Source of the DNA: an uncultured Planctomycetota bacterium
GTDB taxonomy: Bacteria; Planctomycetota; Phycisphaerae; Sedimentisphaerales; UBA12454
Reading direction: 5' to 3'
Assembly: GCA_903847315.1 (NCBI GenBank)
Contig: CAINDG010000040.1
Span: 16,813 to 80,812 of the forward strand
DNA: 64,000 nt
The translations under genes were made by a program, and so were the position numbers. Under the pieces are notes generated by a model. It ran no database searches. It was not told where the DNA came from and saw only the letters and a program-made list of their open reading frames with translations. Within the stretch, counting starts at the first letter, position 1. Every line of letters begins with the position of its first letter. This document shows, piece after piece, positions 1 through 9,050 of the stretch.

Positions 1-993
1 GGGGCAAGGTATGGGTATTTGATGCCGAGCCATCTTGGCCTTTTCTATCATAATTGTACATGTGGCGCAAGACTACCTGCGGCGAGATTTCTTCGAGACA
101 AAGTTAAGAAGGATGGTAATCGAGTTGAAACAACTTTGAAAAAGATATGTCCAAAAGGTCATCCATGGGGCATTGGCAGCGATGCTTTACTTAGTCACTT
201 TATTTGTGTTGTGGGTGGAATATCGGCGGGAAAAACTTGCTTCATGACAATGGCGGTACAGGGTCTCATAGATAACGGTTCACGATGCGAGATAGTAGCC
301 CAGGGCACAAAACATAGTGATAGATATAAGATTCTTAAACAGGGTCTTTTATTGCCAGCAACTCAGCGAGGAACAGTACCTGAGGCTATCGTGTTGCGTT
401 TGTCCGGAAACAAGAAGAAGGAGTTGCGACTGTATTTCTACGATCCTGCCGGAGAGGATGTCAGTCGTGTAGAGCGGGGTACAAAAGAAGATTTCGTTTT
501 TTTTCAGGATTTAACAGGGGTGATATTACTTGTCGATCCACTTGGATTACCGAAGCTGCGTCAAGATATCAGTGGCAAGTACAACTCATCGTTAGAAGCA
601 GCCAAGATGTCAGAGACGCCTTTGGAAGATGTTGTTGCGAGCCTTAGCAGAAACGTTAGGAAATTTCTCAAGTGTGGACGAAGCGGTAGAGTAACTATAC
701 CACTGGCAGTAGTTATAAATAAGACGGATGTTTCTGAAATCAGCGAGAGAGTTGGAACGGATATTGTTCAAAAAACTAGGGGCGAAACAGCAGAACATGT
801 CCTTTGTCGAAAGGCACTGCTGGATTGGGGAGCGAGAAGCGAAATTAGTGCTCTTGAACAAGAGTTCACGTTCATTCGTTACTTCTCATGCTCGACACTA
901 GGGCGTATTCCTGATGATAGTAAGAATCCTTTCATAGCCGATCGTGTTCTTCAGCCCTTAGAATGGTTGATAAACTTGGATAGAGAAAGATGA
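1..993 (+). CDS. TRAFAC-type P-loop GTPase with zinc-binding N-terminus (5'-truncated)
   Basis: The reading frame is open to base 1, so the gene probably begins upstream; the first in-frame starts are TTG at 19 and ATG at 22. Numbering from the TTG, Walker A is GGISAGKT (66-73), the switch II/Walker B region is DPAGED (142-147) and the guanine-specificity motif is NKTD (234-237). These three show a GTPase of Ras-like/TRAFAC type. Before the G domain are C13, C15 and the pair C44/H48 (CPKGH), which look like part of a zinc ribbon. Zinc ribbon plus GTPase resembles the bacterial 'double-GTPase' proteins reported in conflict-type operons, but only one G domain is seen here and the assignment is by memory of the family. 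It is first in a co-directional run with a zinc-ribbon protein, a membrane protein and two YD-repeat proteins. The substrate or partner is unknown. Confidence 0.8.
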   Translation, partial: GARYGYLMPSHLGLFYHNCTCGARLPAARFLRDKVKKDGNRVETTLKKICPKGHPWGIGSDALLSHFICVVGGISAGKTCFMTMAVQGLIDNGSRCEIVAQGTKHSDRYKILKQGLLLPATQRGTVPEAIVLRLSGNKKKELRLYFYDPAGEDVSRVERGTKEDFVFFQDLTGVILLVDPLGLPKLRQDISGKYNSSLEAAKMSETPLEDVVASLSRNVRKFLKCGRSGRVTIPLAVVINKTDVSEISERVGTDIVQKTRGETAEHVLCRKALLDWGARSEISALEQEFTFIRYFSCSTLGRIPDDSKNPFIADRVLQPLEWLINLDRER

Positions 994-1111
994 TGAAGTA
1001 ATACTCTTCGCTGTCATTAGACCATAATATTACTCGAATGGAAAAGACATACTGTAAAAAATAGCATATTGGTAACATGAGGTATGAAAAAATAGAGAAA
1101 GATTAAAGTAT

Positions 1112-2005
1112 ATGGCAAAAGGGAAGAAGAATCAAAAAGTTGACAGGGCTTATGTGCCCACTAATCCTCCTATTTTAGGGAGTGGTGGTTTCACAACAGC
1201 CCCTCTATCTGCAATTTTGAACGGTTTTCGCGATACGATAGATAGGCTCAAGTCGGAGCCAAAGGATGAAACTTTCAGTGGGGCAGGATTGCGTGGAATT
1301 TTAGCGGCCGTAGAGGCGGTAAAGAATGGTGACATTGATGGTGCGATAGATGTTCTCCGAGAAAGTAAGAGAAAAATAGAGTCAGCAAGAAAGAAATCTC
1401 TGATATTCTTGGTCAAGAATTTCCTTCACCGCCGTAGAAGCACTATTTTTCTTGAATCCATACTCTCGAGTTTGTTGGACGTCCGTGCAGTTCGGACGGC
1501 TAATCAAGCGTTAGAATCTTTCGAGAAGAGCAAGCCATCAGAGGATACAATAGGCCGTCTACGGAAAATGGCAGAGAAAGACGTTTATAAGAGTCACAAA
1601 TACTCTGATGATGACATTATTCCTTATGCAATATCAGATCCAAACTTGCGGCGCATCTTGTCGTCAAATCCAGATCTTCGGTATACGTTGCGAGGTCGGC
1701 TTTCCGATATGGGAATAGATATGCCCAATCTTGGCCCTTGCGCCGTTTGCAAAAAGCTCTCAGTGGGCGAGATGAGAAACAGCGATGGTAAATCATGGAA
1801 ACTCTGTCCTTGGTGCGCCCAAAATGCCAAAGAATTGATTGGCGAACAGAGGGAGAGGGTTAATAGTCTTTTAAATTCACTCAGAGAAAGCAGGCAGGAT
1901 CTGGTGGAGGCGGTGGCACTTGACGGGAAGAATAATAAACCTGCTCAGAAAAATTTAGACGAGTGTAACAAGATACTAAGCCAACTGGAACCACATACGA
2001 CTTGA
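1112..2005 (+). CDS. Unrecognised protein with C-terminal CxxC...CxxC zinc ribbon
   Basis: 297 aa, soluble, no signal peptide. I do not recognise the family. Residues 1-30 are basic then Gly/Thr-rich. Residues about 35-150 are charged and helical (ILNGFRDTIDRL, VLRESKRKIESARKK), likely coiled coil. A clear zinc ribbon follows: C210/C213 and C232/C235 with 18 residues between the pairs. The tail (240-297) is again helical and charged. The gene lies 118 bp after the GTPase and 52 bp before the membrane protein on the same strand, which suggests one operon. Sharing zinc-ribbon-type sites with the GTPase suggests an adaptor role, but that is inference. The ATG has only a weak purine-rich upstream sequence. 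Confidence 0.75.
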   Translation: MAKGKKNQKVDRAYVPTNPPILGSGGFTTAPLSAILNGFRDTIDRLKSEPKDETFSGAGLRGILAAVEAVKNGDIDGAIDVLRESKRKIESARKKSLIFLVKNFLHRRRSTIFLESILSSLLDVRAVRTANQALESFEKSKPSEDTIGRLRKMAEKDVYKSHKYSDDDIIPYAISDPNLRRILSSNPDLRYTLRGRLSDMGIDMPNLGPCAVCKKLSVGEMRNSDGKSWKLCPWCAQNAKELIGEQRERVNSLLNSLRESRQDLVEAVALDGKNNKPAQKNLDECNKILSQLEPHTT

Positions 2006-2057
2006 CAAAAGAGGCGCATTTTGAATCGCTGGGTAAGCACAAATAGGAGTTAGCGAT

Positions 2058-4064
2058 ATGACAAAAGAGTACAGTACTTTCAACTATCCGCTTTGGTTAA
2101 CAGGCATTTGGATGCCAGAAATCCAGATAATCTCTGTATTGGTTGGAATAGCTATTTTGATTGCAGGAGCATGTGTCCTTTGGCTTCGACAATTGGGTTT
2201 GTGGATAGCAGTATTTTTTTTAGGTGTTTCTGCGGTTGTTCTGGTGACACCCATGATTGGAAAGATGGCCCATTATATGTCTATAGCCGACCATTTCCCC
2301 TTTGGAAATACGATAGAACCGCGTGTCATGTTTAGCAATCTGCCCCAAGCAATCATATTGTTGTTCTGCAATATTGCGGGGCCAGTTTTATGTCTGTGGT
2401 TAATGAGGCCAGAGGATTCTATTCTTATTAGATTGGTGCGCATTATTTCGATAGAATTTATTGTTCTCATACTATCAATGGTTATCGGCGGAGCAATTGC
2501 ATGTTCTCACGCTGAGGGGAGAAAAGGAATTGAATCCATACGTCGCATGCTACATCTAGTATTTTGTCAGAGGGGGCATTTTTCTCGCGCAGCAGTATAT
2601 GGTCTTCCACTGTGCTTAGTATTATTCTCCGTAGATATGGCGGTGCTTTTCGGCGCCGCGGTTCTTCCGTTTCTCATTTCTCATTATGCTTTGTCATTCT
2701 GGTTCTTGGTTCTCAGTCCGGTGACATCACTTTTAGTGCGGATTGTCAGGGTTGTAGGACTCATTATTGTTGGCCTATTGTTGGCTATCTTGCTGTTTTT
2801 GTCGATTCAAAAGCCGAAAGAATTCGAACTTAATCTCAATCTCAGATGGCGTTTAGCTCTTGTTGTAGGGCTTTTTTCCACAGTTTGGGTTTTCTGGGTA
2901 ATGCCGTTGCTGTGTAGTTACTCATCTTTTCCTAATCAGTCTCCATTTGTCAACTGGCTGGCGTATTTGAAAATGACTGCGCCGGTCCCTGTTCCCATAG
3001 CTCTGGGGCTTGGTTTTGTTTATGTTGGTATCTTGTGGTTTTTGGCTAAATGGATGGGTAAGTGGTTTTTCCTCTACCCCTTAGCGTACGGAGTCTTTAC
3101 TTTTTTCCATCTACGGCAAGAAGCAGAGGGAACACCTCATCGTTCTCCTTCTGATCCAACAGTTGCTACCCGACGGTCGAGTTTGTCAGGGCTCGGCGGT
3201 AACCTCTTTAAGACGGGAAGTATCCCCAGTGTTCTGCATGACATACGTCCCCCACGAGGATGGGCTCCATTATTATGGATACCTATTGCTCCATGGACTT
3301 ATCTACCCTCATGTATCTTGGTCATAGCGATGATGTTTTGTAATTATCCAGTCACGAGTCTGCATGGTATATGGCGTGTGTTTTGGCTATGTACATCGAG
3401 CCTAACACTCGCTATCGTGTTCTTTCCGATTATCAGCAGATCTGTGATTCGGTATCTTTTAGGTAATGAAGAAGGTGGTTTATTGACAGGCTATTTGGTG
3501 CGCCGTACGGCTGTCATTTTGCTGACATATATTGCGATTTTATTTATCTTTCCAGTTATCATTGCGATTGGTGGCTCGCTGGCTATGGTCCCAATCATAG
3601 GATCGGTTCTATGGGCGGTGCTATACGCCATTTATCTTATTCCATGTGGACAACTTGTAGCGCAGGCACTTCTTTTCTTGCCTTTAGGTATGTTGATGTT
3701 GCCACCAATGGTTGCGAATAAAACGGATGCCAAGTATAAGTTTTGGGAACAGGTGGAACGGCTGGGTAAATACATTGACGAATTAACGGGTCCTTTCCTT
3801 GGCGTTGCATTATGTGGACTTTTTGTTTCCGGAACGGTGACAGCGGTCTCAGTAACAAGTTTATTTCTCATTTCGCAGTTTTATATCGGTGGACATAGTA
3901 CCGGATGGTATAGTGCTTTTTGTAGCGTGCTGGGTGTTATACCGTTCTTTTCGTTGTCGCCACTGCATTTGATTGTAGTTATTGGTGTTTGCGGTCTCTG
4001 TATAAGTGCTTTCAATACTGCTATTACAAATGCCTATTTGACTGTACGTGGATTAATCAAGTAA
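2058..4064 (+). CDS. Polytopic membrane protein of unknown function
   Basis: 668 aa with many strongly hydrophobic segments along the whole length (for example about residues 25-45, 48-70, 95-115, 125-145, 180-225, 230-250, 265-285, 310-340 and a dense set between 400 and 660). I estimate at least 14 membrane spans. One hydrophilic, Pro/Ser/Thr-rich loop at about 355-395 contains RHSPSDPTVATRRSS and could be a cytoplasmic docking or modification site. A TAGGAG Shine-Dalgarno lies 9 nt before the ATG. I recognise no transporter or enzyme family. Sitting between the zinc-ribbon protein and the YD-repeat genes, it may be the membrane anchor or export component of the cluster, but nothing in the sequence proves this. 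Confidence 0.8.
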   Translation: MTKEYSTFNYPLWLTGIWMPEIQIISVLVGIAILIAGACVLWLRQLGLWIAVFFLGVSAVVLVTPMIGKMAHYMSIADHFPFGNTIEPRVMFSNLPQAIILLFCNIAGPVLCLWLMRPEDSILIRLVRIISIEFIVLILSMVIGGAIACSHAEGRKGIESIRRMLHLVFCQRGHFSRAAVYGLPLCLVLFSVDMAVLFGAAVLPFLISHYALSFWFLVLSPVTSLLVRIVRVVGLIIVGLLLAILLFLSIQKPKEFELNLNLRWRLALVVGLFSTVWVFWVMPLLCSYSSFPNQSPFVNWLAYLKMTAPVPVPIALGLGFVYVGILWFLAKWMGKWFFLYPLAYGVFTFFHLRQEAEGTPHRSPSDPTVATRRSSLSGLGGNLFKTGSIPSVLHDIRPPRGWAPLLWIPIAPWTYLPSCILVIAMMFCNYPVTSLHGIWRVFWLCTSSLTLAIVFFPIISRSVIRYLLGNEEGGLLTGYLVRRTAVILLTYIAILFIFPVIIAIGGSLAMVPIIGSVLWAVLYAIYLIPCGQLVAQALLFLPLGMLMLPPMVANKTDAKYKFWEQVERLGKYIDELTGPFLGVALCGLFVSGTVTAVSVTSLFLISQFYIGGHSTGWYSAFCSVLGVIPFFSLSPLHLIVVIGVCGLCISAFNTAITNAYLTVRGLIK

Positions 4065-4103
4065 GATAAAACTAATTAACCTTTTTAAAGAGAAAATTGA
4101 ACG

Positions 4104-5417
4104 ATGAAAGGCGACTATTTCCCTAAGGTTCGTTATCGTTTTGAGAGATATCCTATACTTTCAGAAGGTCATTTTGAACAATTTGCGCAAACTGCTAAAT
4201 ACCTGATTCAAAACTTGCCATTGGCAACACCAAATCTTTCATTTGGGTCAGCTGCATGTGTAAGTTCAGGAGTATTGGAATCTAATTATAGGCAGTCTCC
4301 AAACAAAGAAGTAATAAAACTTAAAGCTATAGAATCATCCGATGGCGTGCTTTTGGAACATTCCTACGATTCAGCCGGTCGTCTATTAAAGACTATTTAC
4401 CCGGATAACGTGTATTTAAGATATGATTGGGGGAGTAATAACCAGTTAACAACCGTACATTTATCCAACGGGCAAAATATTACCTATAATTATCGAGAGG
4501 ATGGTTTGTTGGATAAAGTAATATATCCTGGCGGTCTTCAATTCCGTTATGAATACACAATCGATGGAAGGTTGCTCAAATGCGTATATCCCGATCATAG
4601 GTGTGTTGCTCGTACATACGATCACCGAAACCAGCTTATTGAGGTGATATACGCCAATTCTAAATATACTTATGAATGGGGTGATTATGGATCGCTCAAA
4701 GGGGTGGCTTTTAGAAGCCATGGCCGAGTTTGTGAACTTCCATTAAATAAGGATAGACTAAACATTAGTTTATTACCAAATAACAGTAGTGGAGCAGCGG
4801 GAACGGAAATAGAATCCAGCCTTGGTGTATGGATGTATTCGTCCGAAGGATTTTTGCGTGAAATGACATTGCCTGATGGAGAACTACTTTGTAATAATTC
4901 TTCAACCTATGGTATCCCAAAGACTTTTTGGAGTTCTCTGGGGCAAACAGTGTATGAATACGACAGAAACAATGTTTTGTCTGCAGTTCTTTATCCAAAT
5001 GGTATGCGGTCTGTATATCATCATATACCTAAGACTCGTATTGTATATCTTGTGAGTACCAATGGTGTGGCTCTTTATCAGTATGATCGCGATGGAAAGC
5101 TGCGAGAAATTAGGGCTGACAATGGACAATATGTGTTATTTAACTATAATCGTCATGATATGGTTAAAAAAGTAGCGACTGCCCAAGGAGCAATGCAGTT
5201 TCGCTATAATGGCAGCAAATTAACGCGAATTGTATTCTCGACAGGCGTGTCTGCTGACCTCTCATATGAAGTTGCAGGTTGTCCAAATGCTATTAGACTG
5301 CAAAAGATAGCGAAATATCCATTAGCGGCTATAGTAGCGTTTGGAAATACATTGTGGCAGTGGACTGCTTTGAAACCGTCTCTTCGTCTCGAAGACAAAA
5401 AAATGCGGGAGGTATAA
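4104..5417 (+). CDS. YD-repeat (RHS-like) protein, short
   Basis: 437 aa without signal peptide. Residues about 75-400 are built of degenerate YD repeats: YDSAGRLLKTIYPDN, YREDGLLDKVIYPGG, YTIDGRLLKCVYPDH, YDHRNQLIEVIY, YDRNNVLSAVLYPNG and YDRDGKLREIRADNG. These fold in known RHS/teneurin proteins as a beta-barrel shell. There is no RHS core cap motif and no obvious C-terminal toxin. The C-terminus (about 410-437) is short, with an aromatic patch GNTLWQWTAL then charged residues. The next gene's Shine-Dalgarno (GGGAGG) is inside the last codons, and only one base separates the TAA from the next ATG, so the two YD proteins are translationally coupled and probably work together. Confidence 0.85.
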   Translation: MKGDYFPKVRYRFERYPILSEGHFEQFAQTAKYLIQNLPLATPNLSFGSAACVSSGVLESNYRQSPNKEVIKLKAIESSDGVLLEHSYDSAGRLLKTIYPDNVYLRYDWGSNNQLTTVHLSNGQNITYNYREDGLLDKVIYPGGLQFRYEYTIDGRLLKCVYPDHRCVARTYDHRNQLIEVIYANSKYTYEWGDYGSLKGVAFRSHGRVCELPLNKDRLNISLLPNNSSGAAGTEIESSLGVWMYSSEGFLREMTLPDGELLCNNSSTYGIPKTFWSSLGQTVYEYDRNNVLSAVLYPNGMRSVYHHIPKTRIVYLVSTNGVALYQYDRDGKLREIRADNGQYVLFNYNRHDMVKKVATAQGAMQFRYNGSKLTRIVFSTGVSADLSYEVAGCPNAIRLQKIAKYPLAAIVAFGNTLWQWTALKPSLRLEDKKMREV

Positions 5418-5418
5418 T

Positions 5419-8400
5419 ATGGGTTGGCTGGGTAATGCTTTAAATTGGGTGGGTCAGACATTTAATCCGATTACTGCCAATCAGTGGTATGCACAGCGGT
5501 CAGCGATGAACTGGCAGAGCGGGAACCTAATAGGAAAAGCACTGGCGATTACCCAGGACTCTATTGGTGGATACGTCGCGGCATGGACGGGGCAGTCAGC
5601 GTCGACCGCACAGGCTTGGTGGTCCCTCCCATGGACAGCAACCACCTTCTTCGTCGGCGGGCAGGCTGGCACCTTCTTTAAAACCTTAAATATGTGGCAA
5701 GGCGTTTCAACAGGTTTGTGCACCTCGGCGAACGCCCTTAGCGGTGGGGCAGCAGTCAATCCTATCAGCGGCGCGTTTCAGATAGCTGGCCTTGGAGGTA
5801 GTTTACTGGGCGAAATTGCCAAGCCTCTCATGCAGGCCACCGGTCCGGTGGGTAATTCGCAATATATGTGGAACTTATCGCACCTCCCGGGTACGACCAT
5901 TGAGTCGCAGTTGGGGTGGAACTTTGCGACAATACACAAGGGAGTTGGGCTTAGCAATATCGGACATGTGGCAGACGCGTTCTCATTTGGCGGCAGTGTC
6001 GGCGACACGCTGAATCGATCCATTCCTAACGTTGGCGGAATTCTTTTCGAGAACTGTGATGCGGTTCTTACGAACGTTGGAGAAATTACAGGCGCTTACT
6101 GGGATGACCAAAACGCATCGCTTGTGCTTGTGGGCAAAGATGGTACAAAAGATCGCCCAACCACGATCCAATTGCCTGGCATGGATAGAGAACTTTTGAA
6201 TATTGCTCTAAGAGCTTCACTTGCAGGTCAGCCAATTGGTGTTAGTATTGATCCACCTTTTAAATACCGTGAAAGTATAAAACAAGGGGTGAATCCGCCG
6301 GATGGAACATCCATGCTGGTTAGTTATCTTGGAAATACGGAGGGGACGCTATTTGGTGCTATCATGTTCGAAGCGGACAGGCTTCTGAAATGCCTGGACA
6401 AGGGAGTACATAACGAGACAAAGAAGGCGGTTCGAGCAACGGTTCCCGGCTTCAAGACGCTGTTAGAGATGATTAAACCGAGTAATATACAGGGGAGCAA
6501 TGTCTGGCACAGATTTTGGTTTGTCATAGACAAAGTGGAGATCAAGCACGATTCAAGTTCTAATGCTATCGCGTTTGCAGACGTGCGGCTAAAAGTTCTT
6601 ACCGAAACAGAAATGAGCGGTCCATCCGCAAATAAATACATTGATTCAGCCGATGAGGCTTTTGTCCAGCATTTGACCAGACACTATGATGAATATGCGA
6701 AAGATTTCCCGATTTTAGCCAGACTTAAAGAATTAGCAAAGATAACCGCTATTGCAAAGTTCCTCGTCAACAGGAAAATACCTATAGATACTCATTTTCT
6801 TTTTACGTCGCGTCCAACACAAGTTGACACCCCATCTACAACCCCTGGGATCTCAGTAACAAGCCCAAATGTTGAAGTGAGTCAGAAGGGAAATGTGATT
6901 CATACACGCACTGTGTCTCTTTTTGGAGGTGTTGACATGGACGCCGAACCTCAGATATTATCTGATGTTGGCAAGAGTGCCTATCAGCTCAGGCAAATTG
7001 CAGAAGCCGCACGTCCGAGTAGAAGTTCTTCTGCATGGACCTTCCGAAAAAATGGAACTATGGGGAAAGCTTTGGCCGCTAAATTAGGTTCAGGCGGTGC
7101 TCCGTTTCGGAAAATTTGCATTGATCATCATTTTGCATTAAGTGACAAAGACAGGTTGTTAAGTATTCAAAGAGTTTACAATTCAAATAATACATCAATC
7201 GGCGATTTTGGTCCTAGTTGGTTGCTTTGGGTTCCATTTTCAATCACAGTTGTACCCCATAATGACAAGCGGGCGGAGGTGTTGCCTTGTGAAGACGTCA
7301 ATAGACATAGTGCCTTTGCTCTGTTGATTTTGCATGACCACACATCTGCGGGATCGAGTATGTATAGACCAGTTGATAACTCGTCACGTCCTACGGTGTT
7401 TTGTAAAATTACTTCGCAGGTGTTAAACCATGGGCAAATCTCATTTCAGTACAATCCATCAGATTGTATCCGGGCAGAGAAAAACTGTTTCATCGTGGAA
7501 AAAGATGGGTTTCACTACTATTTCGATTCACATGGATGCCTCCAGGAAATTCATAAGGGGCAATCCTGTGTCGTCCGGTATCATCGAGAAAATCAGCGTA
7601 TTAAACGTATAATAGACAACCTGAATCATTTCTATGATATTCAATATCATCAAGGTCGGATTATTGAAATTGCCTCGACAGATAAAACTGTTATTCACTA
7701 CTTGTATAACCCATCGGGATTCTTAGTGTCCTGTAGAATAGGCAATAAATGCATTGAAAGTTATTCCTATGACGTTCAAGGACGCATAACTGAAATCAGA
7801 GACCACTTAGACCAAGTAATTTGTCGGAATGTATATAATAATTTTGGTGAAGTGATAAAAGAGCGTTCTGATGTTGTGATAGAAGCATCGGGTGCAAAAG
7901 TGTATAGATTATTCGAACAAGGCAGGCTTGTATCGGCTAAAGATGAAGCAGGAGGCACGCTGTGTCTTAAATACGGGAGGCAGGGCGAATTGTCGATGGC
8001 TGAAGTTAAGGATCATAGTGGCCGAGCGAGCCAACTGACATACGATTTAAACGGAAAATTAATTTGCCTCAAAGAATCCACAGGCCGAGGGATATATCTG
8101 GATTATGACAAGTTTGGTAGGGTTATTCAATGCACCGGCCCAGACAGGCAATCAAGAAATTTTCAGTTGGATGACAAGGGACGGGTGTTTTGTATTACAG
8201 ATCAAGATGCAGGCCGATGGTCGGTTGAGTACGATAACGTCGGCAATATACAAAACATTACTGATCCTGCAGGCAGACAATCAAGTTATAAGTATGTCGG
8301 AGAAATGCCAGTGAGTGTTTGCGATCCCACTGGAGAGATAAAGGTTAAACCCAGAAAATATACCCTCGAAATTCAAACCAAGGTATCGAATCGACTGCAA

Positions 8401-8583
8401 CAGAGTATGGTGTATGACCGTAACCAACGATTGACGCGGTATAAAACGCGTAAGGGTAGACCTATACGGTTTTATTATGACGAGTTTGGTAACCTTAAGA
8501 CAATTTGTAATAAAGTCGGGACTACACAATATCAAATTAACGAGAAAGATATGATACTTACAATCATGTTTGGAAAACATTAA
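5419..8583 (+). CDS. Large YD-repeat (RHS-like) protein with non-YD N-terminal half
   Basis: 1054 aa. Residues 1-200 are Gly/Ala/Trp-rich and weakly hydrophobic with no cleavable signal. Residues about 260-480 form a separate soluble domain I do not recognise (contains VWHRFWFVIDKVEI and FPILARLKELAKITAIAKFL). Around 570-600, RVYNS followed by FGPSWLLWVPFS resembles the DUF6531-type segment that opens the barrel of RHS proteins. From about 690 to the end are YD repeats: YDVQGRITEIRDHLDQ, YDLNGKLICLKESTGR, YDKFGRVIQCTGPD, YDNVGNIQNITDPAGR and YDEFGNLKTI. The protein stops in repeats, with no hyperconserved core cap (DPxGLxGG) and no toxin tip. The first roughly 750 bp are visibly more GC-rich than the rest, suggesting mosaic origin. 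Confidence 0.85.
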   Translation: MGWLGNALNWVGQTFNPITANQWYAQRSAMNWQSGNLIGKALAITQDSIGGYVAAWTGQSASTAQAWWSLPWTATTFFVGGQAGTFFKTLNMWQGVSTGLCTSANALSGGAAVNPISGAFQIAGLGGSLLGEIAKPLMQATGPVGNSQYMWNLSHLPGTTIESQLGWNFATIHKGVGLSNIGHVADAFSFGGSVGDTLNRSIPNVGGILFENCDAVLTNVGEITGAYWDDQNASLVLVGKDGTKDRPTTIQLPGMDRELLNIALRASLAGQPIGVSIDPPFKYRESIKQGVNPPDGTSMLVSYLGNTEGTLFGAIMFEADRLLKCLDKGVHNETKKAVRATVPGFKTLLEMIKPSNIQGSNVWHRFWFVIDKVEIKHDSSSNAIAFADVRLKVLTETEMSGPSANKYIDSADEAFVQHLTRHYDEYAKDFPILARLKELAKITAIAKFLVNRKIPIDTHFLFTSRPTQVDTPSTTPGISVTSPNVEVSQKGNVIHTRTVSLFGGVDMDAEPQILSDVGKSAYQLRQIAEAARPSRSSSAWTFRKNGTMGKALAAKLGSGGAPFRKICIDHHFALSDKDRLLSIQRVYNSNNTSIGDFGPSWLLWVPFSITVVPHNDKRAEVLPCEDVNRHSAFALLILHDHTSAGSSMYRPVDNSSRPTVFCKITSQVLNHGQISFQYNPSDCIRAEKNCFIVEKDGFHYYFDSHGCLQEIHKGQSCVVRYHRENQRIKRIIDNLNHFYDIQYHQGRIIEIASTDKTVIHYLYNPSGFLVSCRIGNKCIESYSYDVQGRITEIRDHLDQVICRNVYNNFGEVIKERSDVVIEASGAKVYRLFEQGRLVSAKDEAGGTLCLKYGRQGELSMAEVKDHSGRASQLTYDLNGKLICLKESTGRGIYLDYDKFGRVIQCTGPDRQSRNFQLDDKGRVFCITDQDAGRWSVEYDNVGNIQNITDPAGRQSSYKYVGEMPVSVCDPTGEIKVKPRKYTLEIQTKVSNRLQQSMVYDRNQRLTRYKTRKGRPIRFYYDEFGNLKTICNKVGTTQYQINEKDMILTIMFGKH

Positions 8584-8700
8584 TTATAAAGTGCAAATAT
8601 TAAATTCTTGTTCCTTAAAAAGTTAACTCTCAGTTTTTCGTCACTTATATAATCTCCTACCGTAGCATCTTCATTCCGCAAATAGTTACAAAACTCTCAA

Positions 8701-8747
8701 TCGGGCTGTCGATCCGAAGGATGAGGGTTCAAGCCTCTTCGACAGAT
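8701..8747 (+). pseudogene. 3' part of a tRNA-Asp(GTC) gene, likely attachment-site remnant
   Basis: Anticodon arm: stem TCGGG (8701-8705) pairs with TCCGA (8713-8717) around loop CTGTCGA, with T33 and anticodon GTC. A 5-nt variable loop follows, then a T arm GAGGG / CTCTT around the canonical loop TTCAAGC (8728-8734). The acceptor 3' strand would be CGACAGA (8740-8746). The matching 5' acceptor strand TCTGTCG and a normal D arm are absent upstream, so this is not a functional tRNA. A tRNA 3' half followed by the terminator is what tRNA-targeted integration leaves at the distal end of an element. The T stem has two G-T pairs, consistent with decay. Confidence 0.7.
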
Positions 8748-8762
8748 GAGTTATTGATGTTT

Positions 8763-8796
8763 TTCTACTGTCACGTATTTGACAGTAGAATTTTTG
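8763..8796 (+). terminator. Rho-independent terminator after tRNA-Asp fragment
   Basis: Perfect 11-bp stem TTCTACTGTCA (8763-8773) and TGACAGTAGAA (8780-8790) with a 6-nt loop, followed by TTTTT. It lies 16 bp after the tRNA fragment, as a native tRNA terminator would. Confidence 0.85.
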
Positions 8797-9050
8797 TAGT
8801 CCAAATGGCGTCTAAGCTCAACCTGCAACTAACCTGAAACTATTATGAGGTTATTCTGACCTTTCCGAAAATCATTTTGAGGACAGTTTAAGGGCAATGG
8901 GGCAGTCAAAAATAGTAATATTTTCACAACACCTTATTTTGTAAACAGTTGTGTACTGTTATGTTTTTACACACGGAGAGGCCAACCCTCTCTTTGTATT
9001 TTGCTGTAACTGATTTACTGAAAATGAGCTATGAAGTGATATAAAAATAA

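Larger units (their letters stand above)
8584..9050 (+). other. Gene-free boundary region between accessory block and tRNA-Ser
   Basis: No credible ORF. It contains the tRNA-Asp fragment and terminator listed separately. A second, weaker hairpin lies at 8976-8992 (GAGAGG, loop CCAAC, CCTCTC) followed by TTTGTATT. The remainder is AT-rich with nothing I can identify; no integrase or recombinase remnant is visible. Confidence 0.6.

Noticed and set aside
8701-8747. Functional tRNA-Asp gene
   Set aside because: The 5' acceptor strand and a normal D arm cannot be found upstream.
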